Shown here piece by piece: positions 41,401 through 54,195 of a stretch of 64,000 nucleotides of DNA (the stretch's first letter is position 1; each line of letters begins with the position of its first letter). The stretch lies in NCBI RefSeq assembly GCF_963662255.1, contig NC_085055.1, positions 1,411,979 to 1,475,978 of the forward strand, in the 5' to 3' direction. Origin of the DNA: Cinclus cinclus. Lineage: Eukaryota; Chordata; Aves; Passeriformes; Cinclidae. A program made the translations under genes and the position numbers. The notes beneath the pieces were generated by a model. The model did not search any database and had not been told where the DNA came from. It was given only the letters and a program-made list of their open reading frames with translations.

Positions 41401-44400
41401 CTGTTGCCTCCAGTTTCCCCTTCCTTCTCATTTCTGACCCACACACATCTGTGAATATTTTCCATGGAGTACTTTCATTTGATATAGACATTAAAATGCA
41501 ATAGATTTCTGGAATCTGGTTGCATATTTTAACTGATTCCATGGTTTTTGTGGAAGTATGTGGGAGTTGAAACCAAGCCTCATTTCTTTGTGGGGTTCAG
41601 TTGGTTTCCTCCCCCATTGATTGAAAGTGGTCTTTATTTGCTTATACCATAAAATATGTTGACATCTTCATGAGTTCTGTTTCAATATATGCATTTAAAA
41701 AAACATATTCCAGGGAATGAAATCACTGGAGTTGTGCTTGAGCAAATCCTGGCAGTGGCTGGAATGTTCAGCCTGCCCAAGGACTACTGTTTCGTCTGAA
41801 ATGGAGGACTGCACTCTTCACAGTGTATCAAATCAAAACCATTAACTCATCAATTAAAAAAAAATAGGAAAGAAAATCCATGGTACAGCAGAGGTAACAA
41901 AAAGCTGAAGTAAACCAGATGCCTGCCCACAGACTAAATGTGAGTAAATCAGATTAAATATGGAACTGATAATAAACCTGGAGACAGGGCAGTGCTGAGG
42001 GATTTCCTCTCTGCTGCCTCCTCTGGAAACAAACCCAGGCTTTGGAGCATGGAACTGCCACTGCCTGGTCCAAAATGATACAACCATCAATACCTCAGTG
42101 AGATTTTAGAAATTCACATTCCAAACATCCTCGCTTCTGCAGTTTTTTAATCAAGACATGTGGAAAGAACATTACATTATATTCTATTCATCAGATTTGT
42201 TCATTGGCTGTTATTTAATCATGAATCAGCTATCAGACCTAATAATAATATAAGAGAGAAAGTGATAATGAACATTTCCTGTCAGGAGTAATGTCCACCA
42301 AGGAATTCCCCAGCAGTTCCTCCACTGCCACCCTCAGCACTGCCACAGTGAGCAGGGGTGGGCACAGAGCCCAGAAAAAAAGAGGTGGAACTTCCACTGC
42401 TGCCAAGAAAAAGAGACATGAAATTCTACCTTTGCATTTGCATATTTGTACTGCAAACAAAAGTGACCTCAAATCAACAGCAGATGTTATTTTTCAGCTA
42501 ATTTGTTTGTGTGTCATTCCAGGCAGTCCCAGCCTAAGGAATTTGGGCACAGTCTGGATTGTGGGGTGTGGAGCTCTGAGTGTCACTGCCCCCTGTCAGC
42601 TGCTCCTCAGGGATCAACAGCACAATCCAGAAATCCCAAGGTATAATGTCAATTCTTACCTTTTTTCCCATTAAAAAAAAAAAAAAATCCCACCCAGAAG
42701 TGTCTTGAAAAGTTTGTGTACTTTAAAAAAACCCAAAGGATTTTTTAACAAGGATTTAGCAATCATGTATGTGGATGCTTTTCCCACCCATCCCAAAATA
42801 AAGATGTTATAAAATTACTTCTTTCAGCAGCTTCCCAGGCTTCTTGTGTCCTTTGGGCCCTGAGGATGCGCTGCTCTGAACTAACAGAACATAAATGTTG
42901 TGTCTGTGCCTGTGGGAAACGCTGTAAACATCCACGTGGAGACCACAAAAAAATCAATAAAAGTGGGAAATCACCATTGTACCTGCTGCTGTCGGTGCAG
43001 CAGGAAAGTTCACAGCCCATTCCTGCTAATGCCAGGGAAATAATTGTAATCCAGCAGCACGGCCCAGCAGGGAGGCAGCTCATTTTCAAAACACAGCCAG
43101 AGTGAGAAAACCAGCAGCTCTTCAGCTGTGAAAAATGAGTATTTTGCTTTCTCCAGACAGGATGATTCTTTTTTTTATTATTTTTTTTTTCTTGTGGCTA
43201 GAGTTACACTTTTTAGTTTTGGTTTGAGTAATTGTGCCCAGGGTTTTTTTTTGTTTGTTTGTTTTTTTAGCAGGAGGACTGGATTGATATCAGCGTCACA
43301 TCCCAAAGCCTGGCACCAGTTTTGATCTGCATTGTTGTGAGATGAAGTTTAAGCCCTTCCTCACCCTCTCTGGCCATCTGAAGGGCAGCACTGCATTGCC
43401 TCAAAGGAATTCTGTCCACAACCCCAGCCCCTGGACTCTCAGTTTAATCCTCTGCAAAGCCTCAGAGTGTTCTTGCCAAAATCCATGTGCTTTTCTTTTC
43501 CAGAACTCTCCTGATCTGATTGAAATGCCAGGCTTCGTTTGTGCCTGCCTGCTCCTGGGCAGCAGATTCCCTCAGCTCCATAAAAACCTGAGTGGGTTTT
43601 TTTTGGCACGTGTTTATTTGATTTTCTGTTCCTCCCGTTGTTGGATTGTCCCTCACACTGAGCTTTCCTCAACTCAAAACCCCACTTTGCTTTTGTGACT
43701 GAGAAAAAAATGGAGTTTTTTACCATTCAGACAAGGACGATGAGAATTTGAGGAAAAATGCTGGTCTTGGATTGCTGGGAAAAGATTGATTGGCAGGAAA
43801 AGAGGAAGGGAATATTTACAGCTGGATTTATCAGCAGAAATCTGCTTTGTATGATTGTTTTCATGAGGAAGTGGCATCCTCCCTCTTCTTTCTCCAAACT
43901 ATCCCATCCTGGGAATAAAAATTAGAATTAGAGGAAAACTAGTTTGAAATCTTAGCTCCTTTTCACCAAGGTGCCATTACCTTTCACCACAACCTCTTCA
44001 CTATCAGTATATTTAAAAAACCCCAACAAACACATCAAAAGACCAGAAGATTTTACTTTGTCAATTACACACAGACATTTTAATTGGTTATGGAAGTGAT
44101 TAATTAACTTCTAAGCCTGTTTATATTCCTTGTCTACCTGCAGTGCCACAGTATTCTCAAAAAGATCTGCTGAATTGACAACAACAGATTCCTTAAAAAC
44201 TAGTTACCATTTGGGAGCAGATTATCCTGCTGTTTGCCCTCCCACAAAAATGGCATTAACCAGAGTTCTCAGCCCTGGAACAGTTCCTGAATTTTCAGTG
44301 ATTTGTGCTGAAACTCAGAAAATTCAGAGCCCCAGGAAAACAGGACAAGAATGACTGAAAGTCTTTGAGAGGGTTATACCACAAAATGCCCAAATTATCT

Positions 44401-46500
44401 CTGTCTATTGTGGGAATATTTTAACATTTCTTTGCACTTATAGAATTGTTGTTTTAATAATTTCTGTATAACATTTGTGCTTAATTTCAGGGAGTATGCA
44501 CGGAAGGCACCTTTTGCCTGCTCTTTGCCTTGGCCATGTTGGGAAACTGCACCCGTGGACTGAGACTTGTTCTAAAGGTGCCAAAACCCAAATCCTCCCA
44601 GGTCCTCTGCTTTGTTCACCACCTTCCCTGGCTCACTTGGAGCTTTGGAGTTTTGTTCCTTGACATTTTTGTATCATTTTCCTGTCACAGCTAAAGATTC
44701 AGGGTAGGCTTGTTAATAAATAAACCACAAATTGAATGGATTTAAAAATAAATCATATTTTTTCTAACCTGATAATAAAATCTTCTGGCTGAACAATAAT
44801 TTGTACCCTTTCTATAATGATAATTCTAACAAGAATAGCAAGATTATAGAAAATACCAATATTAAAGCCACTTTGAACAGGTTAATTTATAACCAGGAGA
44901 TAATAAGTAGACACTAAATGTTGGGAGGGGTTGCACATGGTGCTGGGATGTTTTTATATTTAATATAAAATATTATATTCACACCCAGTGTAGTAGTCAT
45001 TGTTAGTCATGCTCTTTCCAGTTGGAGCATTGGCCTTTTGTGCTCAAGAAATGAAAAGCAAAATCTTTGGAGAAACTTTTGTACCTTGGCTTTAAACACC
45101 TGGTGGACTGGGATGGATTGGGCCTGTGATCTACAGGTACCAATATTGTTACCAGAGCTTGGATTTGCACTTAAAAGAGTGTAAAAAGAAGACTTTCGGA
45201 TTTTTTTTTCTGTAGGAAGAATTGTAGGTTTGTGTGTGAAAACATCTCGTTGTTTAGCTCTGTGAGCTGGAGCCATAAACCAGGATGGAATAAGGAGGGA
45301 TTCCAGGAATTTTGTGTTAATCCATTCCAGATTAAAAGTAAATTCTTCACCAGATTTACCTGGACCTCTTCCAGGAGTTGTGATTCCCAGGAGTCATGGT
45401 TCCAGTCAGTGTTGTGTTCCTGATTAAAGGAATTTCAGGCCCTGCAATCAGAGGAGTGACCAGACAGCCCTGGCCTCGGGATGGGCCCTGAAATTCCAGT
45501 GTCATTCCCAAACCCCGGACTGTGGGCTGGGAAAAACCCTCTGCACGTGGAACACAATCCCCTACTGAGGTGGGGACACTGAGCTGTGGCTCCTGAAACG
45601 AATTCCGATTTTATGTTTTATGGGACAGTGCATTCTGAGAGCAGACCGGGGGGTTCAGGGGGTTATTCCATGAACAAAGTCCTGACTTTCTCCTGCTCCA
45701 GCCCCCAGCTGGAAACACAAAGCACGCAGTATTTATTTACCCCAACCCCCCCGAACTTGATTTTGACGACCCTCTCAGTATATTCTGTACAGATTTGCAG
45801 ATGCTTTTCTATGACAGACTCTGAAAATCAACTTTTTTTTTGCCCCCAAAGCTTCCCCCCTCCATTCCCTGCCCCGGGATTGCAGTGCCAGCCTGCACAT
45901 GGCATCAATTCCTGGGTTCTGGCTTGATTGGGGTCTGAGTCCAATCTTGTTAATAGTCCTCCAGTTCAAATTGTATTGGAAACAGATGCTTCCAGATCAG
46001 GTTGAGGAGCTTACAGGAATTCTGGTCAAGTATAAAGTGTTGGTCGGGAATGGATGAAGTATTTGTAATCAAGAGAAAACAAAAGCAGACCTCCTGCTTA
46101 GAGAGCCCTGAAGGTAAGGAAGGCACTGCTTTTCAAAAGAGCTTCACTGATGCCTCTTGCCAAGCAAGAAAATAAAAATCTGACAAATTTAGCCATCACT
46201 TCAGTCCAGAAACCAAAGGATAGGCTCACCTGGGTCTTGGAAAAGAGGAATTCAGTCCAGAAGTCCTAATTTCTAAGAGGGAGGTGTTTCATCATTGCTA
46301 TTTGTGTAACAGTCTGTTTTGAGGAGAAATTGCCTAATTCTGGTTGACTCTATTCCTGATTGTGTCCAGAGTTTCATTAGGTGGAAAATAAACCCTCATT
46401 TCTCAAGGTCCAAGGCAGGATTAAGAGTTCACTCACTCTGTGTCTGCTGCACTATCCCTGTGCTTCCATCTGCCACGGACTAATCCTGGAAACAAATGGG
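38460..46500. other. Noncoding stretch, no gene seen
   Basis: No coding exon was recognised. It has homopolymer runs (40,193-40,213 T; 41,329-41,355 T-rich; 42,673-42,687 A) and few repeats. At 40,960-41,240 there is an AT-rich, ATTA/TAAT-rich segment resembling a developmental enhancer in composition only. Confidence 0.45.
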
Positions 46501-46508
46501 CTCTGCTC

Positions 46509-46566
46509 AGGAGGAGGAGGAGGAGGAGAAGGAGGAGGAGGAGGAGGAGGAGGAGGAGGAGGAGGA
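46509..46566. repeat. (GGA)n microsatellite
   Basis: About 19 GGA units with one AGA interruption. The Glu- and Gly-rich open frames across it are artefacts. Confidence 0.95.
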
Positions 46567-47629
46567 TTCCCCTGGAATCCTTCAGCCTGGTTTAACAGGA
46601 GAACAACACCCTCACCCCAAAGCTTTGGTGCCTGCAGTTCGAGGGCTTTGGTTGAACAAGAAGCCAGATTTTCCCCATAATGAATGGGAGTGTCCAATTG
46701 TCTGTGGAGCATGAGCTGCCCTCCTGTTCACTTTGAGAGGAGTTCCATCACTTTTGAAAGTGATTTGAAAGCACATCACTTTTTTGAAAGCACATTTGAA
46801 TTATAAATTGGACAGGGTTTCCTTTTCCAGTCAGTGTTTCCTCCCATTCTGCAGCAGGAGATGGTTGGGATTCCTTGAGATATTCTGGAGCTTGTCAGAG
46901 ATGCCAAATCCAGGTTTGGATTTTAGCAGAGCTTTATCTCAGTCCTAAATCAGTCCAGCCCTTGGTCTTGGAGCAGCATCATCCTGAAGTTTCTAAAAGC
47001 CAGAATCTAGTGCAAGTTTTTCTGGAAAACTTCATCCTCTCCTCTTATTTCCTCCCCTGCTCCCTCCAAACCCAAACAACTCTACTTTGTGTTTAGTTCA
47101 GAAAAAAAAAAATCCCTTCACCGAGATTTTTTTTTTTTTTTTTGCTTTGACATCACCCTATTGTGAGAGAATTGTGTTCAGCTCTTCCACATGTTTTCCT
47201 TTTCATTAAACATGGCCAGGCTGTGACTGGATGGCTGGAGTTTATTCAGCAAGAGCCAAGATGCTGTACACAGACTTCTCCTGCACCTTTGGAATCCTTT
47301 CTATCCCTCCACAAAACATCAGGCTCTGCAATTTAATTACTGGGCTAAAAATAGAAGCCTGGCCTGAGAATTGAGCCAGGAGAGTTTCCCAGCCAGACAT
47401 TCAACTTCTCTGCACTCCTGTAAATGCTTGGGGCTGCCTCCAGTTTTTAAACTCATCTTGGATTTTTAAACAGCAAGTACATTGTTTAATTTCATGGAAC
47501 AAATTTGCTGCAGTAGCTCAGTGGCTGTTGGAAATTTTTACCCTGGAACTCACTTTGGTTGTCTCCTCCACTCTGGGCTCTCTCTTGAGCTCTGGAAGTT
47601 TCTGGATCCAGTATTTTGTTAGTTTAGCA

Positions 47630-47676
47630 CAAAACAAACAAACAAACAAACAAACAAAAAAACAACAACAACAAAA
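47630..47676. repeat. (CAAA)n/(CAA)n microsatellite
   Basis: Six or so ACAA-type tetranucleotide units followed by CAA units. Confidence 0.9.
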
Positions 47677-47794
47677 AGGAAGTGGCTGCTATATTTGCTG
47701 CAAAAACCTTCTGGAAATACCCTTTGATAAGCTGCACTTAATTAATGTTTCTCATTTTTTCACCTGCAGAGCTCCAGGGCTGTTGCCAACCTGC

Positions 47795-47866
47795 TGCAGC
47801 CCAGGGGCTTGGGGTTGGCTTTTCCAGCCTTAAAAACTCCACGGTTCTGTCATTCTGTAATCCATG
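47795..47866 (+). mobile_element. CR1 LINE 3' end, decayed
   Basis: GGGGTTGGCTTTTCCAGCC, then a CTCCACGGTTCTGTCATTCTG terminal part. Confidence 0.55.
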
Positions 47867-47869
47867 GTG

Positions 47870-50080
47870 AGACTTCCACCAGATTTTCCCAGTTCACAGG
47901 GAAACCTCTACTAGAAACCCAAGTGGTTGGTACCAAGCTCAGAGCTCAAGCACAAAACTCCTCGATTTTCCTGCAAAACTCGTGGAGAATTGTGATTATT
48001 TTGCATTTAAGGGCTGTCTGTGCTGCAAGTCAATAATTTTACTGGAGAGCTGACACCATCAGGAGAAAGGACAAGGACGCATTTGTTAATTCTTTTTAGA
48101 TGAGCAGTGTTTCAGTGGCCTGCTTTACAATGGGGATGGATAATTACATCTAATTGCACAACTGGTGTTGAAAGCAGCTCTAAATGTTGAGTCATTTGTT
48201 GTCTGAGTGTCAGTGGCTGGAAATTTGACTGCCTGGAAGTTTTGCAGGAGATGAGAATTGTGTTTTGGTTTTTTTTATGCTGAGCTGTTGCTAAGAAGAG
48301 TTTTGAAATAATTTTTAATAACTTTTTCTCCTTACCTGCCTCTCCTCTCCTTTTATACATTTGTGGGCTGATCATGAAGCTCCTTTGATTTCAGGTAACT
48401 TAAAGGGACACAATATAAATTTTGGGTTGAAATAATAATAATTAATCAAAATTAAATTTGTTTTTAAGTAATAAACAAATGATTCAATGGATTGTATTTA
48501 AATTCCTGCCAAAAGCACACACTTAAAATGGAATGTTTTCACTGTGGTTTTGAGGATCCACCTTGGAGAACTCCATCACTTTATTAGTTTCAGTCTGATT
48601 TCTGGAGTGAGTAGAAGGAATTAAAAATTAACCTTTTCAGTCCATAAATTAAACTGCAATTTGTTGTCCTCCCAGATTTATCTGCTGTACACACGAGATT
48701 AGCAATCTCCTGCCTGGCTGTGATTGAAACCATGACTTGCTCCTTCTTAATGCCCTTAGAATTTCTTCTTCCATCATTTCTTCAAAGATTATTTCTCCTT
48801 TTATTGCTGCTCTGTGTAATCCTGTTTTGGGATGTCTTTTATCCCCATTTCATACTGCTCGTTAGGACAGCCAAATGTGGGATGTATAAAGTTGCAGTGA
48901 TTTAATTTGAGGCTTTTTACTGAAAATAATTTGAATTTTTAAATGTGAAGCTGTGGCAGTTATTTACTTATAGGTCATATATAAATAAGTAGTGTATGGG
49001 TAAAATCAAATCTTAGGCTTGAGAAAATGTAATTTCCATGCTCAAATATTCCAGGTTAGAGGCTGAAAGGCAGATCCTGATCACCTCTTCCTTAATCCCA
49101 GGAAAACACAGCTCGGAGTTGCCATCCCAGCTACTTTACTGGAGAGCAAAGTGCCTTAAATCTTCTTGATTTATTTTACTAATTCTTCCCTGGTGCTGCT
49201 TGTAATCCGAGATTAACGGCATTGTTCACTAATTTCATTGTTTTAACTATCATGGAAATCTCATTAACTAAAGGAAACATCTAAAATGTCTCCAGGGCTT
49301 TATTTTTAAACAAAATAATCCCATTTTAAACAAATTCACCCCACCACAGTTCTCTGTTTGTCAGAAGACTCCTCCAAAACTGGAGTTACTCCTGGTTTTA
49401 CATCCCACGTGTGATCCCTTGTTCAAAAGGGATCTAAATATGTGTCTAGAATAAAAAAAAACCCTGTTCTTTATTTGCACCTTCTGCATTTCTCCTGGAA
49501 TGTGAGGTTTTCCCAAGTCCATCCTTGTTTTCCCACTCCCCCAACTCGCATTTTTGGGAAGGGAAGTTGGTTCAGCAGTGGAGCAGCACAGCCACAATTG
49601 GTCACCCCAGCCTCGCATTCCCTCTGTCCCCTATCAAGGAGCTCCTCAGCATCATCTGGAAGCAACAAAAGCTTCTCCCACCGCTTCATTTTTGGTACAA
49701 AAAAATGGAAAATGAGGAAAGGAGATGGGATGTGCTTGTGCCAGTGGCTTCAGTGCCACCGAGCAGGGTCACTGCAGCCCCTGGGACACATCCCAGCGGC
49801 ACAAACCTCCCCTGTTCTCCCAGGGACAGAGGCTGGGAAGGGACTGCCCTGCACAGGGAGGGCTCTGTGGCTCAGGGGGGGCAGGGCTGGGGGTCCCTGG
49901 CAGGAGAGGTGGGATTTGGCACCCAGCAGCCGAGGATCCAGCCTTGCTCCTGCTCCAGAGCCTCTGCGTGACATCCAGAAGTTTTATTGCCAAAGCCACT
50001 GGTGCACACAGCCCTGCTCCCTGCAGAGGCTGGGCAGGCAGGACAACGCTGATCCTGGGCTCAGGGAGCCTTGGGACAGC
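47870..50080. other. Noncoding stretch, no gene seen
   Basis: No coding exon is visible. The left part is AT-rich and single-copy in appearance; from about 49,500 GC content rises towards the minisatellite. Confidence 0.45.
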
Positions 50081-50086
50081 ACCCAT

Positions 50087-50443
50087 GCAGCTGGAAGCTC
50101 CCAGTTCCCCTGTTCTGTGCTGGGATGAGCTGGGATTGCAGCTGGAAGCTCCCAGTTCCCCTGTTCTGTGCTGGGATGAGCTGGGATTGCAGCTGGAAGC
50201 TCCCAGTTCCCCTGTTCTGTGCTGGGATGAGCTGGGATTGCAGCTGGAAGCTCCCAGTTCCCCTGTTCTGTGCTGGGATGAGCTGGGATTGCAGCTGGAA
50301 GCTCCCAGTTCCCCTGTTCTGTGCTGGGATGAGCTGGGATTGCAGCTGGAAGCTCCCAGTTCCCCTGTTCTGTGCTGGGATGAGCTGGGATTGCAGCTGG
50401 AAGCTCCCAGTTCCCCTGTTCTGTGCTGGGATGAGCTGGGATT
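50087..50443. repeat. 51-bp minisatellite, 7 perfect copies
   Basis: Seven tandem copies of a 51-base unit beginning GCAGCTGGAAGCTCCCAGTT, with an eighth truncated copy (GCAGCTGG). Copies are identical to the base. Because 51 is a multiple of three, several frames stay open on both strands and give false 17-residue protein repeats. Confidence 0.97.
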
Positions 50444-50649
50444 GCAGCTGGGCTGTGTCCCCTGGCCCTGGGAGGTGACAGGGATGCACCTAGACATTCC
50501 CTGGCAGCACAGCACTCTCTCCAAAGGCTCTGGAAGCTGCTCCAGCTTCTCCAAATCCCAGTCCCTGCTTTCCCCAGCCCTCCTGGGGACAGGACAGGTT
50601 AAGGGTCCCCATCACAGCAGGAAAGTGAAATCCAGCCCCTGCTGGGGGG

Positions 50650-51005
50650 TGCTAAGGGAACCTTAATGGCAGGAGGGAGGATTCATGAATATTAACATCT
50701 TGTAGTGCCTCGGTGTCCATCGTGTGGCTGCTCGTGAGACAGAGGCTGCTGGAAATATATGGGATGGAGACCGGGCATTGATTCATTCCAGGATGAGGGG
50801 GGTTGCCCTAATGTGCTCCAAACAGCTTTTAAATAATGACTGCAGAGGAATTAAGACCAGTTTAATCCGACTAAATAATACTCCTAATGATAAACCATTA
50901 AAATCAAGTTGACTTTTAGATTCTAACAATTGTATCAGACAAGGTGATTACACTCAGCATCAGTATTGATAATCATTAAAATAGATTAAACCATGGACTG
51001 AGAAA
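50650..51005. promoter_or_regulatory. Possible conserved enhancer-like segment
   Basis: After the GC-rich minisatellite the sequence changes to a repeat-free AT-rich stretch dense in TAAT/ATTA words (for example CTAAATAATACTCCTAATGA). This is the composition of homeodomain-bound enhancers. The call rests on composition and lack of repeats only. Confidence 0.3.
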
Positions 51006-51449
51006 TGAGAGATGCTGGGTGACTCTGGCAGAAATGCTGCTTTGACTTTCCAGCAGGGCCCCTCCTGCTCCCAGGGACTTCCTGCTGCTCCCTGGGGATT
51101 CAGGGATCAGGCACTGCTCTACGCGAGCCTCAGGATGAGCAGCTCCTCAAACAGCACATTTTATCTCAAAATGTCTTTGCAGACAACAGGAGGGATAAGG
51201 ATTGTGTGGTCTTGCCTTGGTCCAATCACTCCTGCCTGGAGCCCAAGCCCTGTTCTGCTGGGGGACATTTTCCAGGGTGGGAACACACCCAGAGGGAATG
51301 GCCCTCACTGGGAACTGAGCTGTGATTTCTTCAGCAGCAGCCTGAGGTTTCTCCTCTTGAAGGAAGTTCTTGTAGATGTGGCCCAAAGTAACTCTGAGGA
51401 AGCTGAACCTTGGGAGCTGGCCACGAGATAGCCCCAAAGCCAGCAGCCC

Positions 51450-51515
51450 ACGGGCTCAGAACCTGATGGTCTTTGAGGTCCCTTCCAACCCAAACCATTC
51501 TGTCACCCTGTGACA
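51450..51515 (+). mobile_element. CR1 LINE 3' end
   Basis: CTTTGAGGTCCCTTCCAACC followed by CAAACCATTCTGTCACC. Confidence 0.75.
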
Positions 51516-51519
51516 ATGG

Positions 51520-52630
51520 GAAGGACCAGAATCCCAGAGCTTGATGATAAAAATCCCCTCCACATCAACGAGAGAAGGTGCAATGTGAGTGGATGATGCA
51601 GAGGAGCTCTTGGCCACGTTGGAGAAGGATTTTCTCAGTGTTCCAAAATGCTCCTTGGAAAAGAATCCTCCCTCTCCAGCGCTCCCTGTGAGTCACCTCA
51701 TCCCTCTGAGGGCTCTAACTCAGCCTGGCATGTTTGGGGTGCTCCAGAGCAGCGTGGCTGCTGCTCTGCTGTGGGAATATTGATATGGAGCACTCACTTG
51801 TCTGTGCCTTCAATTGCAAAGGGCTTTTTCAAATTGATTACTGGTCTGGCTCAAGTTATTGGATGACCCTGTAAATACAGAGCGAGGATGGGCGTTTTAT
51901 GATGTCTGACTTCCCTACAATATTTTTTTATTAAGTAAACGGTAATGGAAATATTGGGTTTTCATTCCTTGCTTGCTCCTTTTCCAACAATTGCCAGTAA
52001 ATCAAAGTTGCAAAGAGCTGCTCCGTGCTGGCAGAGCTGACACAGCCTGGTGGGCACTCATTTTGGAGATGATATCCCCTTATTTCTAGGCACTCAGCAG
52101 ACTTCAGCGCTGATGTATTGACACTCCCAGCTTTCAGGTCAAGGAAATAGTGCAGGAAAGCATTTCCAGCAGAGAAATGCCCATATTTTAAAGGAAGGAC
52201 TGCCAGTGGTAGCGACGCCGATTTGCTGAGGTACAAAAATGCCACGCTTAGAGAGCAAGGAAGTATTTCTTCCCTTCTTCCTACATCCATGCCTGGGTGT
52301 CTCCATATCCATCAGGCACTCTGGATAGCACAGAAAGCCCTGTGAGCCCCCGGCCACAGGGCCAGGTTTGGGTCACCTCTCCCATAGCACATCTAAGCAC
52401 CCACAGCCAGGCAATTGGTGTCTTTTGGGGCTTTTTGATCCCTTCTGAGATGGTTTGATTCCATCAGGGACATTTTGATCCCTCCTAGGGTGGTTTGATA
52501 TCACCAAGGGTATTTTGATCCCTTCTGCAGTGAGGGCTCGTTCAAGTTGGCCCAGGACAAATAAATGCATGGAACCGTTAACATCCTAGAAATTCCACAA
52601 TCATTAATTTGGGGATGAGCCCTGCAGTGC
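51520..52630. other. Noncoding stretch, no gene seen
   Basis: No exon is recognised. It holds an AT-rich low-repeat segment (51,780-52,000) and a short imperfect tandem of a TTTTGATCCCTTC-containing unit at 52,432-52,528. Confidence 0.45.
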
Positions 52631-53019
52631 AGCCTTGTCTCAGGGCTCTCCCTGGGTTGCGAGAAAGCAGAAATTCATATCAAAGAAAAGTTTAAATTCT
52701 GGATGTTGAGTTTTCCCTCCACCCTGCATTTCTGTGTTTGTATTTTTAAAGTGGAACCTGGGAGCCCAGGCAGAGCCCAGCACGGGCTGTGTGCTCCCAC
52801 CCCTGCACGCTCCCAGGAAACCTCATGGGATCCTGGAATGCTCTGGGTTGGAAGGGACCCCAAAAATCATCCCATCCCACCCCTGCCATGGCAGGGACAC
52901 CTTCCATTGTCCCAGGGTGTTCCAGCCTGGCCTTGGGCAATTCCAGGGATCCAGGGACAGCCCCAGCTGCTCTGGGCACCTGTGCCAGGGCCTGCCACCC
53001 TCCCAGGGAAGGATTTTCC
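52631..53019 (-). repeat. Right copy of the 390-bp inverted duplication
   Basis: The reverse complement of 35,853-36,243 at about 99 per cent identity, containing a CR1 tail (52,830-53,035, minus strand) and about 190 bases of shared non-CR1 flank. Outside the unit the two loci differ completely. Confidence 0.93.
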
Positions 53020-53035
53020 CCTCATATCTGATCCA
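52830..53035 (-). mobile_element. CR1 LINE 3' fragment in right inverted-duplication copy
   Basis: GGGATCCTGGAATGCTCTGG, CCTGCCATGGCAGGGACACC and CAGCCTGGCCTTGGGCAATT: an inverted CR1 tail identical to the one at 35,853-36,052. Confidence 0.85.
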
Positions 53036-53189
53036 AATCCTCTTTCTTTTGAGGGATTCATTTATAAACCGAGAGCATCCAGCCGGGTTCAGCCCGGTTT
53101 CTTTAGGGCCGCTGCCTCCTCCCACTCTCCAGCCAGGATTCCCCAGGACACTGCGAGCCCTGGGATGCCAGGGCTGGCTGGGGAAGTGT

Positions 53190-53485
53190 GAGCCCGCATC
53201 CCACATGGTATCCTGGATCCCATCCCTCTTCTCATATCCCATCCTGCATCCCATTCCACATCCTACATCCCATCCCGCATCCCACATCACATCCTGCATC
53301 CCACATCCCGCATCCCACCTTGCATCCCATCCCGCATCCCACATCACACCCTGCATCATATCCTGGATCCCATCCCTCATCCCATATCACATCCCACATC
53401 TCATCCCACATCACATCCCGCATCCCACATCCCATCCCACATGACATCCTACATCCCACATCCCATCCCACATCCCGCATCCATC
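53190..53485. repeat. Degenerate (CATCCCRCAT)n satellite
   Basis: Some 300 bases of interlocking CATCCC, CACATCCC and CGCATCCC words with periodicities of about 10 and 15. The open frames read Ser/His/Pro strings and are artefacts. Confidence 0.9.
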
Positions 53486-53949
53486 CCGGCCGGAGCCGCT
53501 CCCACCAGATGGAGCAGTTGCTGTTCCGGCGCTGCCGAGCGTGAATCCCAAACTCCGCGGCTCTCCGGCTCCAGCGCTGATCCTGCTCTGCTCCCGGGTG
53601 TAAATCTGCCACGGAGCTCCCGGAGCCGCGAGAACCAAACTCCTTTAACTGCTTTATTCCTTCGCTGGATCCAGCAGCCTCTGCTTCCCGAGCTGTGTCC
53701 AAGCTGTGCCCGTGATTTCCCAGCTTTGCCAGGTTTCAGCTGGGCACGGGGCCGCTGCTTTTTTAGCAAACTTTGCACAAACAGACGATCAAAGCTCAGG
53801 CAAAACTTGTCAGTGAGAGGTGTTCCAGGTGGGGATTGGGGGTGTCTCCAGCGGGGAGCAGGGGATGCCCACGCAGCCACCCCCATCCCCTTGGCACAGC
53901 TCTGGCATCCTTGTGGCTCCTGGACCTTGTGGCTCTGCACAGCTTCACG

Positions 53950-54195
53950 GCAAGGACAGCAGGAGAGGGAACGGCCTCAGGCTGTGCCAGGGTCGGGTCG
54001 AGTTGGATATTGGGAAAATTCCTTCCCAGAAAGGATTGTCCAGCCCTGGACAGTGACGGAGCCCCCATCCCTGGAGGGGTTGAACAGCCCTGGGCATGTG
54101 GCACTTGGGGACATGGTCAGTGTGGCCTTGGCAGGGCTGGGGGTGGTTGGACTCGGTGACCTCAGAGGGAAGCTCCAAACTGAACAATTCCCTGA
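53950..54195 (+). mobile_element. CR1 LINE 3' fragment, about 245 bases
   Basis: GGATATTGGGAAAATTCCTTCC, CCATCCCTGGAGGGGTTGAA and GTTGGACTCGGTGACCTCAG: one of the longest CR1 tails in the window. Confidence 0.8.

Noticed and set aside
46381..46714. Poly-Glu and poly-Gly frames
   Set aside because: (GGA)n microsatellite translation.
49725..50666. Open frame of 313 residues with 17-residue repeats, and a 261-residue antisense frame
   Set aside because: The 51-bp minisatellite is a multiple of three, so it keeps many frames open; nothing outside the repeats looks coding.
53188..53702. His/Pro/Ser-rich frames and Cys/Gly/Met-rich antisense frames
   Set aside because: They are products of the CATCCC satellite.
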